64,000 nt of DNA from CAYNEO01 sp964396245 (lineage in GTDB: Bacteria > Zixibacteria > MSB-5A5 > GN15 > FEB-12), in assembly GCA_964396245.1 (NCBI GenBank), contig CAYNEO010000010.1, positions 1 through 64,000 on the forward strand, in the 5' to 3' direction. A program made the position numbers and the translations under genes. The notes under the pieces were generated by a model. The model had not been told where the DNA came from. It saw only the letters and a list, made by a program, of their open reading frames with translations, and made no database searches. The stretch's first letter is position 1. Each line of letters starts with the position of its first letter. Below are positions 17,576 to 26,317 of this stretch, piece by piece.

Positions 17576-18862
17576 ATGAGCGCTGAATCGTTCAATCCAT
17601 TTGCGATGGCACAAGCGCAGTTTGATCATGTTGCCAATCTGCTCGATCTTGACCAGGCTACTCGCGATCTGCTTCGCTATCCAATGAGAGAATATCACTT
17701 CAATATTCCCGTTCGACTCGATGACGGCACGGTGAAAGTATTCCGGGGTTTCAGGTGTCAGCACAACGATGCCCGGGGTCCGTGCAAGGGCGGCATCCGT
17801 TTTCACCCGCAGGAAACGGTAGATACGGTGAGGGCGCTGTCCATGTGGATGACCTGGAAATGCGCGGTCGTGGATATCCCGCTCGGCGGCGGAAAGGGCG
17901 GCGTTATTTGTGACCCCCACAATCTCAGCGCCCGCGAACAGGAAGCGATCTGTCGGGGCTGGGTGCGGCAGTTGTCCAAGAATGTCGGTCCGCTCTCCGA
18001 TGTGCCGGCGCCGGATGTTATGACCAGCGCGCAACATATGCTGTGGATGCTCGACGAATTCGAGACTATCCACGGCGCCAAGTACCCCGGTTTTATCACC
18101 GGTAAGCCGGTGGGCATGGGCGGGTCTCTCGGACGTACTGAAGCCACCGGCTTCGGCGTCATCTACACTGTTCGGGAAGCGCTCAGCCAGATGGGGGTGA
18201 GGCCCGAAGACACCGTGGCCAGCGTCCAGGGTTTCGGCAATGTGGCACAATACGCTATCCGTCTCTATTCCGAGCTTGGAGGCACCGTCGTATGCGTTTC
18301 TTGCTGGGACCAGACGGACCAGCAAGCCTACTCGTTCAAGAAGGCGGATGGAATCGATCTTGACGCGCTGCTGGCCATCACGGACCGTTTCGGTGGGATT
18401 GACAAGGGCAAGGCTCGTGATATGGGTTACGAAATCCTGCCGGGCGACGCGTGGATCGAGCAGGAGGTGGACATTTTGATACCTGCGGCTCTGGAGAATC
18501 AGGTCAACGCGGAAACTGCCGCGAAGATGAGTCCCCGTGTGAAAATCATCGCCGAGGGCGCTAACGGACCGACCACTCCCGAGGCCGACAACCTCATCCA
18601 GGAGCGCAAGATATTCCTCATTCCCGATTTCCTTGCCAACGCCGGCGGCGTCACCTGCAGCTATTTCGAGCAGGTACAGAGCAATATGAACTACTACTGG
18701 GAAAAAGAAGAAGTCATCCGGCGGCTGGATCTCAAAATGACGGCGGCTTTCGGCGCTGTCAGCGATCTGGCGCACAAGCAGAACCTGTTTATGCGCGATG
18801 CCGCCTACGTTATCGCCGTCGGAAGAGTTGCCGAAGCCTGCCGTGAGCGGGGGTGGGTGTAG
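17576..18862 (+). CDS. gdhA: Glutamate dehydrogenase (Glu/Leu/Phe/Val dehydrogenase family)
   Basis: This enzyme interconverts glutamate with 2-oxoglutarate and ammonia using NAD(P). The 428-residue protein has the substrate-binding region GPCKGGIRFHP with Lys, the conserved LGGGKGGV block, the catalytic PAPDV loop, and a Rossmann domain with VQGFGNVAQYA. Length matches hexameric bacterial/archaeal GDH. The ATG at 17576 is preferred over one at 17558 because AAAGGG lies about 7 bases before it and nothing precedes the earlier one. A strong terminator follows, so it is probably a single-gene unit under the upstream promoter and leader. Confidence 0.94.
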   Translation: MSAESFNPFAMAQAQFDHVANLLDLDQATRDLLRYPMREYHFNIPVRLDDGTVKVFRGFRCQHNDARGPCKGGIRFHPQETVDTVRALSMWMTWKCAVVDIPLGGGKGGVICDPHNLSAREQEAICRGWVRQLSKNVGPLSDVPAPDVMTSAQHMLWMLDEFETIHGAKYPGFITGKPVGMGGSLGRTEATGFGVIYTVREALSQMGVRPEDTVASVQGFGNVAQYAIRLYSELGGTVVCVSCWDQTDQQAYSFKKADGIDLDALLAITDRFGGIDKGKARDMGYEILPGDAWIEQEVDILIPAALENQVNAETAAKMSPRVKIIAEGANGPTTPEADNLIQERKIFLIPDFLANAGGVTCSYFEQVQSNMNYYWEKEEVIRRLDLKMTAAFGAVSDLAHKQNLFMRDAAYVIAVGRVAEACRERGWV

Positions 18863-18903
18863 CCTTTGTTTCTCCGGCACTGAATCCCGGAATGACCAAT
18901 CTG

Positions 18904-18937
18904 ACCGCTGTCGTGATCGTGTCACGGCAGCGGTTTT
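18904..18937 (+). terminator. Strong intrinsic terminator after gdhA
   Basis: A 13-bp stem (18904-18916 with 18922-18934, one G:T pair) closes a 5-base loop and runs into TTTT. It separates gdhA from the next plus-strand gene. Confidence 0.9.
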
Positions 18938-19035
18938 CATATTCGTGCTTGTGAGAAGAGCGTCCGAAAGTGTATACTATTGGTGCCCGATACTAAATGC
19001 AGATACCGGCCCGCAGGGCCGCGGAGTTAGCCCTT

Positions 19036-22000
19036 ATGGCGGATAAGAAGAAAACGATAGACAAACTTCTCGAATCGCTTCACGAGCGATCGAAAGAACT
19101 GAACTGCCTCTTTGAAGTGGAAGAGATACTCAGTGAATACGATGCCCCGCTCGAGGACGTCTGTCCACGAATTATCAGCGCCATTCCGCCGGGTATGCAG
19201 TACTCCGATGTCTGCGTGGCAAAAATTGTCATCGAGAACAGGAAGTGGACTTCGGACAATTTCACTGAGACAGCCTGGCGGTACAGAGCCGATATCGTGA
19301 TACAGGAGCTCGTCATCGGTACGGCCGAAGTTTACTATACCGAAAGCCGACCTCAGGCCGACCACGGGCCGTTTCTCGATGAAGAAGCTAAGCTTATCCG
19401 CATGATTGCCGAGCGCATGGGTCATTTCATCATGCACAAGAAAATGCGCAAGATTGTGCAGCAGCTTGATTCCTCCCGTCCCATCGTGAGTCGCCGTCGC
19501 GACGGCTGCGAGTGGAAGACCATCATGGATCTGCTCCAGAAAACGGACCACGAACTGTACATGAGCATTTCGCGCAAAATGCTCAATCACCTCTGTTGGA
19601 GCGGTATCGGGGACGCCGAAGAACTCATGCAGTCGTTCGGTTCAGAACAGACCGCTGTGGAGGAGGAACTGGACGAGCACTGGAATCAGCCGCATCAGCG
19701 CCGGGCGCTGGGACTGTCCGCCGATTTCAGCGCGGCAGTCTTCAAGATTGCCGACAACAATTTCCCGGACGAGCAAATACTGGCGCTTATCCAGAAATGG
19801 ATTCAGGAAGATAAATTGAGCTTTCTCGTGCAGGTGGTGAATCGGAATCTGTCCCTGGCAGAGGTTGCCGACGCCATTCGACGGTACCATCACCTGATGC
19901 AGGAAGAGAAACAACTGCCGTCGCCCGGCAAGAAGGGCGTGCTCGTTTCACTGATTCGCCGTTTCCTGTCCGACCAGTTGTCTTACGTGAATATCGCCAA
20001 GAACTATATCAAGGTCGAAGACTTCTATCACTTGCTTCAGAAGGTGATATTCAGCACCGAAAGTCACGGCAAGCTGGGCGGCAAGAGCGCCGGTCTATAC
20101 CTCGCAGCACAGATTCTGAAAAAAGCGGCCGCGGACCACAAAATTCTCAGCAGCGTGAAGGTTCCGAAGACCTGGCATATCACGTCCGATGTACTTCTGC
20201 ATTTCATGCACTACAACAACTTCGATGAAGTGGTCGAGCAGAAATACAAAGAGATCAACCAGGTGCGACTGGAATATCCTCACATCGTACAGACCTTCAA
20301 AAGTGCCTTATTCCCGACAGACATTATTAAGGGCCTCTCCGTTGCGCTGGATGATTTCGAGGACGGGCCGTTGATTGTCAGGAGCTCGAGTCTTCTTGAA
20401 GATCGCATGGGTGCTGCCTTTTCGGGCAAATACAAGAGCCTGTTTCTCGCCAACCAGGGGAGCAAACAGAAACGCCTGGATGCCCTCATGGATGCCATCG
20501 CCGAGGTGTACGCGTCAACCTTCAGTCCCGACCCGATCGAATACCGTGCGGAGCGGGGACTGATCGATTTCGGCGAGGAGATGGGGATAATGATCCAGGA
20601 AGTCGTCGGCACACGCATCGGGAAATACTTCTTACCGTCATATGCCGGCGTGGCGTTTAGCCATAATGAATTTCGGTGGTCCCCGCGTATAAGGCGCACC
20701 GACGGACTCGTGCGACTGGTGCCGGGGCTGGGAACCCGCGCCGTCGATCGACTGAGCAGCGATTATCCCGTGCTGATTGCGCCGGGACAACCCGGCCTGC
20801 AAGTGAATGTGTCGCCGGATGAGGTTGTCAGGTATTCGCCGAAAGAGATCGACGTGATCAATTTGGAAACCAACAATTTCGAGACGAAAGAGATCAGCGA
20901 GTTTCTGAAAGAGGTCGGTTATGAAGTACCCGGAATAACGGACATGATCTCCATATTCCGTGATAATCACCTGAGCCGTCCAATGGGAATGAATGTCGAT
21001 TTCGATACCGATGACCTGATCGTCACTTTTGATGGCCTCATATCGAAAACACCGTTCGTCAGGCAGATGAAGACAATGCTCGATCTTCTGGAAAATACGA
21101 TCGGCCTGCCGGTAGATGTGGAATTTGCTTCCGATGGTCGGGATTTCTACCTGTTGCAGTGTCGCCCCCAGAGTTATGCGCCTGAAAGCATGCCGGCGCC
21201 GATACCGAAAAATCTCCCCGCCGACCAGATTGTTTTTACTGCCAACCGACATGTTTCTAATGGCCGCGTGCCCGATATCACGCACGTGGTTTATGTCGAT
21301 CCCGGCAAATACAGCGAACTGGCCAACCGCGCCGATCTCATTGCCGTGGGAAGGGCCGTAAGCCAGCTAAACAAGTTATTGCCGAAACGGCAGTTCATTC
21401 TGATGGGGCCGGGTCGGTGGGGAAGTCGCGGCGACATAAAACTTGGCGTCAATGTCACTTATTCGGACATCAATAACACCGCCATTTTGGTTGAGATAGC
21501 GAGGAAGAAAGGCAATTATGTCCCGGACCTTTCCTTCGGAACGCATTTCTTCCAGGATCTGGTGGAATCCAATATCAGGTATCTGCCGCTCTATCCCGAT
21601 GATGATGGTGTCCTGTTCAATGAGAAATTCTTTGAACAATCCCGTAATATCCTTCCCGAGGTTCTGCCGGAGTACGCACCCCTGGCCGACACGGTACGGC
21701 TGATCGATGTTCAGGGGGCGACCGGAGGAAAGGTTCTCAGGATCCTGATGAACGCTGACCTCGAGCGGGCCGTTGGTTTGTTGGTCAAGCCGTTCTCCGA
21801 TGTCGGCGGACCCGCCATCACGTTCGACGCTACGGCCGAACGCCGCCCCGTTGAAGACAGGGCCTTCGACAAACCGGACGCCGCTGTAAAGTCACCCGAA
21901 TCGCACTGGAAATGGCGACTGCAGATGGCCGAGCGCATGGCCGCGGATTTGGTGCCGGAGAGGTTCGGAGTCGTGGCGTTTTATGTATTCGGGAGCACTA

Positions 22001-22281
22001 AGAATTCGACGGCAGGGCCGAAAAGTAATATCGACGTCCTCATTCACTTCCACGGTACGGATGAACAGCTGGAGCGGCTCAACCTCTGGCTCGAGGGCTG
22101 GAATCTGGCGCTATCCGAAATCAACTTCATTCAAACCGGCTACCGCGTTGAGAAGCTGTTGAACGTTCATATCGTGAGTGATGAGGATGTAAAGCGCAAA
22201 TCCGGATTTGCGGCGAAGATCGGTGCGGCAACTGACCCTGCTCGGCCGCTGCCGATGAATCGTCGGCCCAGAGACAAGTAA
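19036..22281 (+). CDS. PPDK/PEP-synthase-like ATP-grasp protein with C-terminal nucleotidyltransferase-like domain
   Basis: This 1081-residue protein is of unknown function. Residues ~1-340 are helical, unlike PPDK, and may be sensory or regulatory. Residues ~345-715 resemble the PPDK/PEP synthase nucleotide-binding domain: GGKSAGLYLAAQIL (~346), IVRSSSLLEDRMGAAFSGKY (~447), IMIQEVVG, and FYLLQCRPQ at the end (~710). The swivelling phospho-His domain and the PEP/pyruvate barrel of true PPDK are absent. Residues ~725-930 hold a conserved block (LMGPGRWGSRGD). Residues ~955-1060 resemble a pol-beta-type nucleotidyltransferase (YVFGS, then NID after 10 residues); the first metal-binding Asp of the usual DxD is Asn. 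ATG 19036 has GGAG 9 bases upstream. Confidence 0.8.
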   Translation: MADKKKTIDKLLESLHERSKELNCLFEVEEILSEYDAPLEDVCPRIISAIPPGMQYSDVCVAKIVIENRKWTSDNFTETAWRYRADIVIQELVIGTAEVYYTESRPQADHGPFLDEEAKLIRMIAERMGHFIMHKKMRKIVQQLDSSRPIVSRRRDGCEWKTIMDLLQKTDHELYMSISRKMLNHLCWSGIGDAEELMQSFGSEQTAVEEELDEHWNQPHQRRALGLSADFSAAVFKIADNNFPDEQILALIQKWIQEDKLSFLVQVVNRNLSLAEVADAIRRYHHLMQEEKQLPSPGKKGVLVSLIRRFLSDQLSYVNIAKNYIKVEDFYHLLQKVIFSTESHGKLGGKSAGLYLAAQILKKAAADHKILSSVKVPKTWHITSDVLLHFMHYNNFDEVVEQKYKEINQVRLEYPHIVQTFKSALFPTDIIKGLSVALDDFEDGPLIVRSSSLLEDRMGAAFSGKYKSLFLANQGSKQKRLDALMDAIAEVYASTFSPDPIEYRAERGLIDFGEEMGIMIQEVVGTRIGKYFLPSYAGVAFSHNEFRWSPRIRRTDGLVRLVPGLGTRAVDRLSSDYPVLIAPGQPGLQVNVSPDEVVRYSPKEIDVINLETNNFETKEISEFLKEVGYEVPGITDMISIFRDNHLSRPMGMNVDFDTDDLIVTFDGLISKTPFVRQMKTMLDLLENTIGLPVDVEFASDGRDFYLLQCRPQSYAPESMPAPIPKNLPADQIVFTANRHVSNGRVPDITHVVYVDPGKYSELANRADLIAVGRAVSQLNKLLPKRQFILMGPGRWGSRGDIKLGVNVTYSDINNTAILVEIARKKGNYVPDLSFGTHFFQDLVESNIRYLPLYPDDDGVLFNEKFFEQSRNILPEVLPEYAPLADTVRLIDVQGATGGKVLRILMNADLERAVGLLVKPFSDVGGPAITFDATAERRPVEDRAFDKPDAAVKSPESHWKWRLQMAERMAADLVPERFGVVAFYVFGSTKNSTAGPKSNIDVLIHFHGTDEQLERLNLWLEGWNLALSEINFIQTGYRVEKLLNVHIVSDEDVKRKSGFAAKIGAATDPARPLPMNRRPRDK

Positions 22282-22285
22282 TCAT

Positions 22286-23779
22286 CTACGTTTCGTCTGT
22301 ATACAGACCTCGTTTAGCCCGCCGTGCCAGTTTGACCAGTTCCCAGTAAGGGGGACGGTATCCCTTCGCGTTTCGAAATTCATCGGCTAGTCGCAAAGTC
22401 TGCGCCTTGATGGCCCGGTGTCGTGCCGAAAACCACTCGCTCCGTAGTGCGGCCGTGGCGCTCATGCCTTCGGGAACGGGGCCCACGCCTCCCATCATGT
22501 TGAGAACGACACTGTACGCTTTCGCCATACGCGCCAATGGCAGCTTGTAAGAATCGTATTTCAATTGATCGCCCGCCTCCGCACCTTCGAGCATGACGTC
22601 AATCACGGCATTGTCCACGTGATCGTTGAAAAGTGTCTCAGGGTCGCGCCATTCGGCCACGACTCGCAATTGCGGGTCATATTCGAGATCAGAGGGTTCC
22701 TGTGTTTCGAAGTGAGTGACACCGAACGCAGCAAGCCAGGACCTGAGCCCGGCCGAGGATATGTGGGACACTCCCATCCACAGATGGATTCCAAGCTTCT
22801 CGTAAGGCGCCGAAGCTACTTCCGAGCAAAATAGCTCCGAGTGGTCAGTGTAATCCATCTCAAAATCATACGGTGTTCGCTCAAGTCGGGCCCGGGAGAG
22901 CGCCATCTGGGCCGCCTCATGTGGTAATATCGGATCCTCAATCAGCGGCGGCAGATTGCTTCGCAGCCGGAGAACCATGACGCGAAGCTTCTTGTCCTTC
23001 AAATAATCGTCTACCGAAGCAATCTTTACCCCGAATTCGATATGCGATTCGATAATGGAAATGTTGCCGCTTTGTTCATCCACGTGTACCAGCGCCGCGT
23101 GTGAAAAATTACCCGGGAAATCATTCCCTCTGGCTATCAGGGCTGATGTCGGGGCGCCTCCGCGAGACACTAACAGGTCTCCGCTGTGAATGGTCACGTC
23201 AAGCAGGGTTGCTGATGGACACGAAGAAAGCTCATTGTCGCCGGCGACCAGACCAGGGACGAAGCTGTCAGGGGACTGCAGCATTATTTCTTCAACAGCG
23301 ATTCGGCCACCATATAGAAGTCGATAGATGGTTGTCCGGGCATCCACTGAATTTATATTCCACTCGATAGACTGTTCTTTCACCAATCGTCGGAGGCGCG
23401 TGTACATGCCGATGTAATCTTCGAGTTTGTCAGGGTTAGCACCAATAAGTGGGGCGGTCTCGAAGAGCGCCGTTTCCAGTGCGCTGTATATCGGGTTATC
23501 CGGCGCGTATTCTCCACTCTCAAGCGAATCCAGTAGTGTGTTGGCACCGCTGAGTTTCCGATTGATCGTCCGCTCAAGCGAATCCGGCAGGATATCTTTA
23601 GCCTCGACAAAACGGGTCTCGAGCGCTGACCAGTACTCATCCTGATTCCAGGCGAACGGCCTCTTGTTTCCCGGTCTTTGCGGCATGGGCCCTGACGATG
23701 GAATCATCAGCACAAAGTAAAGCAGCACCAACCCGAGAAAGGTCCCGAGGACGGCGTATCTTGTCTTTCCAGAATTCAA
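22286..23779 (-). CDS. Membrane-anchored YiiX/YebB-like cysteine hydrolase (permuted NlpC/P60 fold)
   Basis: This 497-residue protein has an N-terminal membrane segment (LGTFLGLVLLYFVLMI, residues ~11-26), placing the rest in the periplasm. The catalytic region shows the permuted order of YiiX-like papain-fold enzymes: His in FSHAALVH (~227), a Glu in ESHIEFGV (~242), and Cys in LFCSEVA (~317). Such enzymes act on peptides, amides or lipids; the substrate here is unknown. The N-terminal ~180 and C-terminal ~120 residues have no recognised domain. The TTG start overlaps the ettA stop (TTGA), so it is coupled to ettA. Confidence 0.75.
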   Translation of the reverse strand: MNSGKTRYAVLGTFLGLVLLYFVLMIPSSGPMPQRPGNKRPFAWNQDEYWSALETRFVEAKDILPDSLERTINRKLSGANTLLDSLESGEYAPDNPIYSALETALFETAPLIGANPDKLEDYIGMYTRLRRLVKEQSIEWNINSVDARTTIYRLLYGGRIAVEEIMLQSPDSFVPGLVAGDNELSSCPSATLLDVTIHSGDLLVSRGGAPTSALIARGNDFPGNFSHAALVHVDEQSGNISIIESHIEFGVKIASVDDYLKDKKLRVMVLRLRSNLPPLIEDPILPHEAAQMALSRARLERTPYDFEMDYTDHSELFCSEVASAPYEKLGIHLWMGVSHISSAGLRSWLAAFGVTHFETQEPSDLEYDPQLRVVAEWRDPETLFNDHVDNAVIDVMLEGAEAGDQLKYDSYKLPLARMAKAYSVVLNMMGGVGPVPEGMSATAALRSEWFSARHRAIKAQTLRLADEFRNAKGYRPPYWELVKLARRAKRGLYTDET

Positions 23780-25455
23780 TTCTTCACCAGTTTGTGATAG
23801 CGGTTCCGCCTATTCTCAAACATGTCGCCGCCGATTTCCTTCCGGCGAAACTCCTCGTACTCCTCGTAATTGCCGGTGAACCATCGGACAGCGCCGTTGC
23901 CTTCGAACACCAGCAAGTGCGTGCAGATCCTGTTGAGGAAAAATCGGTCGTGGCTAACTACGAGTGCACAACCGGGAAAGGCCAGTATCGCTTCTTCCAG
24001 CATGCGCAAGGTGTTGACATCGAGATCATTGGTCGGCTCATCCAGCAACAACAGGTTGCCGCCTATTTTCAGGATTTTCGCCAGATGGCAGCGGTTTCGC
24101 TCGCCGCCGCTGAGGTCTCTCACCGCTTTTTGTTGATCCGCACCCTTGAATCCGAACCGGGCCAGATACTGGCGAATTGGCACAGTCACTTTGCCGAGGG
24201 CGATTTCATCACTGCCTTCGCCGACTTCCTCCAGTAATCCATGATCTCCCCTCAGGGATTCCTGGCTTTGATCCACATAGGCCAGCTTGACAGTCGAGCC
24301 TATGGTCAGTTGTCCCGAATCAGGTGTCTCCTGTCCCATGATCATCCTGAGCAGAGTGGTCTTGCCGGTACCGTTCGGTCCCACGAGCCCGACTATCGCT
24401 GCGCGCGGTACGCTAAATGACAGGTTGGAGAAGAGAATGTTGTCGCCGTATGCTTTCGAAACGCCGTCAAACTCTGCAACCTGATCACCAAGATCGGGCC
24501 CCGGCGCAATCTGTATGATAGAACGATCATCGCGCGCTGCCGCCAATTCCTTCGCCACTAACTGTTCATAATTGGCAATTCTTGCGCGGGCGAGGGCATG
24601 CCGGTCCTTGTTGCTCATTCGAATCCAGTCCAGCTCGCGAGAGAGGGCTCGTCGCCTGGGGGTTTCCTGCTTCTCCTCCGCGACCAATCGAGCCAGTTTC
24701 TGCTCCAGCCACGATGTATAGTTGCCCTCGTATGGTATTCCGTAACCGCCTTCGAGTTCGAGAATCCACTTCGTGATATTATCGAGAAAATATCGATCGT
24801 GGGTGACAATAATAACTGTCCCGGGGTAATCGCGCAGCTGCGCCTCGAGCCAGTCAATCGTTTCGGCGTCAAGGTGGTTGGTCGGCTCATCGAGCAGGAG
24901 CAAATCCGGTCGTTCCAGAAGCGCCTTGCAGAGTGCGACCCGACGTCTTTCGCCGCCTGAAAGTGTGCTCACGAGGCGATCATCCTCGGGCAGACAGAGT
25001 GCATCGGCCGCCTGCTTGAGTCGATGGTCCAGGTTCCAGCCGTCGGCGCTGTCCAGTTCATCCTGTAATTCGCCCATGCGGTCCATCGCTGCCTGCATTT
25101 CGTCGTCGGACATCGGTTCGGCCATTCGAGCACTTATCTCGTCAAATTCGGTCAGCTTGGAGGTTATTTCGCTGAAAGCGGTCTCCAGCGTCTGGCGGAC
25201 AGTCAGCGAGTTGTCCAGTTCCGGGTCCTGCTGCACAACCCCGGCACGATACCCCGGTGTGATAAATGCCTGACCATCGAACTCCGGATCGAGGCCCCCC
25301 ATAATCCGCAGGACGGTCGACTTTCCCGATCCATTTTCACCGACAATGCCGATCTTTGCCCCGGGGAAGAAACAGAGGTTGATATTCCTGAGGACCTGTT
25401 TCTGATCATAGAACTTGTTCAGGCCAAGCATGGTGAAGATGTACTTTTCGGCCAT
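23776..25455 (-). CDS. ettA: Energy-dependent translational throttle protein EttA (ABC-F)
   Basis: This ABC-F ATPase acts on the ribosome, gating entry into elongation according to ATP/ADP. The 559-residue length matches EttA (about 555). There are two ABC domains: Walker A GENGSGKST (~38) and GPNGTGKTT (~353), signatures LSGGERRR and LSGGERNR, and Walker B LLLLDEPTNHLD and LLLLDEPTNDLD. Between them is the P-site tRNA interaction motif region (GNYTSWLEQKLARL to MSNKDRHALARARI). The arm insertion lies in the first domain. There are no membrane segments. ATG 25455 has GGAGAG 8 bases upstream. The YiiX-like gene overlaps its stop. Confidence 0.94.
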   Translation of the reverse strand: MAEKYIFTMLGLNKFYDQKQVLRNINLCFFPGAKIGIVGENGSGKSTVLRIMGGLDPEFDGQAFITPGYRAGVVQQDPELDNSLTVRQTLETAFSEITSKLTEFDEISARMAEPMSDDEMQAAMDRMGELQDELDSADGWNLDHRLKQAADALCLPEDDRLVSTLSGGERRRVALCKALLERPDLLLLDEPTNHLDAETIDWLEAQLRDYPGTVIIVTHDRYFLDNITKWILELEGGYGIPYEGNYTSWLEQKLARLVAEEKQETPRRRALSRELDWIRMSNKDRHALARARIANYEQLVAKELAAARDDRSIIQIAPGPDLGDQVAEFDGVSKAYGDNILFSNLSFSVPRAAIVGLVGPNGTGKTTLLRMIMGQETPDSGQLTIGSTVKLAYVDQSQESLRGDHGLLEEVGEGSDEIALGKVTVPIRQYLARFGFKGADQQKAVRDLSGGERNRCHLAKILKIGGNLLLLDEPTNDLDVNTLRMLEEAILAFPGCALVVSHDRFFLNRICTHLLVFEGNGAVRWFTGNYEEYEEFRRKEIGGDMFENRRNRYHKLVKN

Positions 25456-25575
25456 GAGAAACACTCTCCGGAGTTACACGGTGGTTGCCCGGTCAATTGC
25501 CGGAATGATAATGGATACAAACAGCAGGAGCAACAGGGAAGGTGACGGATCGAATTGATTCGACCGGTTTAGCGT

Positions 25576-26277
25576 TTACTTTCCGAAGGGACGCGCAAAG
25601 TGGAAAATGAACCCTGCCATAAACGCCAGCGAGTGATTGTAGGCGTTGAGGTCCCGGCTTGAGCCATCTACCGAGATGAAGCCCCTGGTGTAGCGCAATT
25701 CTGTCACTATTTGGCCGGTCCCGAACAGGAAGTTGACGCCGGCTCCCACAACAAACCCGAAGTCTGTTTTCGAAACGTTCTGGTCTATCGGGGTTTCCAG
25801 GGTTAGCCGATCGTTGCTAAAGACCACTTTGCCCGTTTGCCTGAAAGCCAGCACCGGCCCGCCGAAAACATTGGGTGTGATACCGAGCGGCGAGGGAAAG
25901 TGAAATTTGACCAGAACCGGGATTTCCATGTATGTCAACTGGGTCTTGACGGTGCCGTCGTAGGTGGTATCCGGGTCCGGTACGGTGTCGGTATAAGTGC
26001 CGTCTCCCTTGACGCCCTTGATTGAATACAGCAACTCGGGTTCGATCGTCAACGACTCCTTGATCCTGAACCTGAGAAACATGCCGCCCACGAAACCGAA
26101 TTTCGGACCGACATCACCTGCGAGCCGGTTGACATCCTTGCCGTAGAGGTCTGACAACCCATAGCCTGCCTTGAAACCGATACCGGGCCGGGAGTATAAC
26201 TGCCCCCGGGCAGAGTCAGGGCAAAACGAAATAATAATGATGAGACAGGACAAAAGAAGCAGAGATGATTTATTCAT
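25576..26277 (-). CDS. Outer-membrane beta-barrel protein (PorT-like)
   Basis: This 233-residue protein begins MNKSSLLLLSCLIIIISF, a signal peptide with probable cleavage before QLYSRPG. The mature part starts with GIGFKAGYGLSDLYG and continues as alternating amphipathic strands, including FVGGMFLRFRI, LTIEPELLYSIKG and VTELRYTRGFI, and ends near HFARPFGK; this is typical of PorT/OmpW-size eight-stranded barrels. The start at 26277 is chosen because the signal peptide begins there. It lies 40 bases after treY and may be the last gene of the glucan/trehalose operon. The function is unknown. Confidence 0.85.
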   Translation of the reverse strand: MNKSSLLLLSCLIIIISFCPDSARGQLYSRPGIGFKAGYGLSDLYGKDVNRLAGDVGPKFGFVGGMFLRFRIKESLTIEPELLYSIKGVKGDGTYTDTVPDPDTTYDGTVKTQLTYMEIPVLVKFHFPSPLGITPNVFGGPVLAFRQTGKVVFSNDRLTLETPIDQNVSKTDFGFVVGAGVNFLFGTGQIVTELRYTRGFISVDGSSRDLNAYNHSLAFMAGFIFHFARPFGK

Positions 26278-26317
26278 GAGCGATAATTCCCGCTTGCGTC
26301 GCCCTAATATAGTGCGG

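Noticed and set aside
17498..18940. A 480-codon ORF on the minus strand opposite gdhA
   Set aside because: It mirrors gdhA codon-for-codon, includes the gdhA terminator, has no recognisable domain and no ribosome site. Strong codon bias of gdhA explains the absence of stops.
25551..25573. Imperfect palindrome after the outer-membrane barrel gene as a terminator
   Set aside because: The stem is interrupted and no T-run follows on the minus strand.
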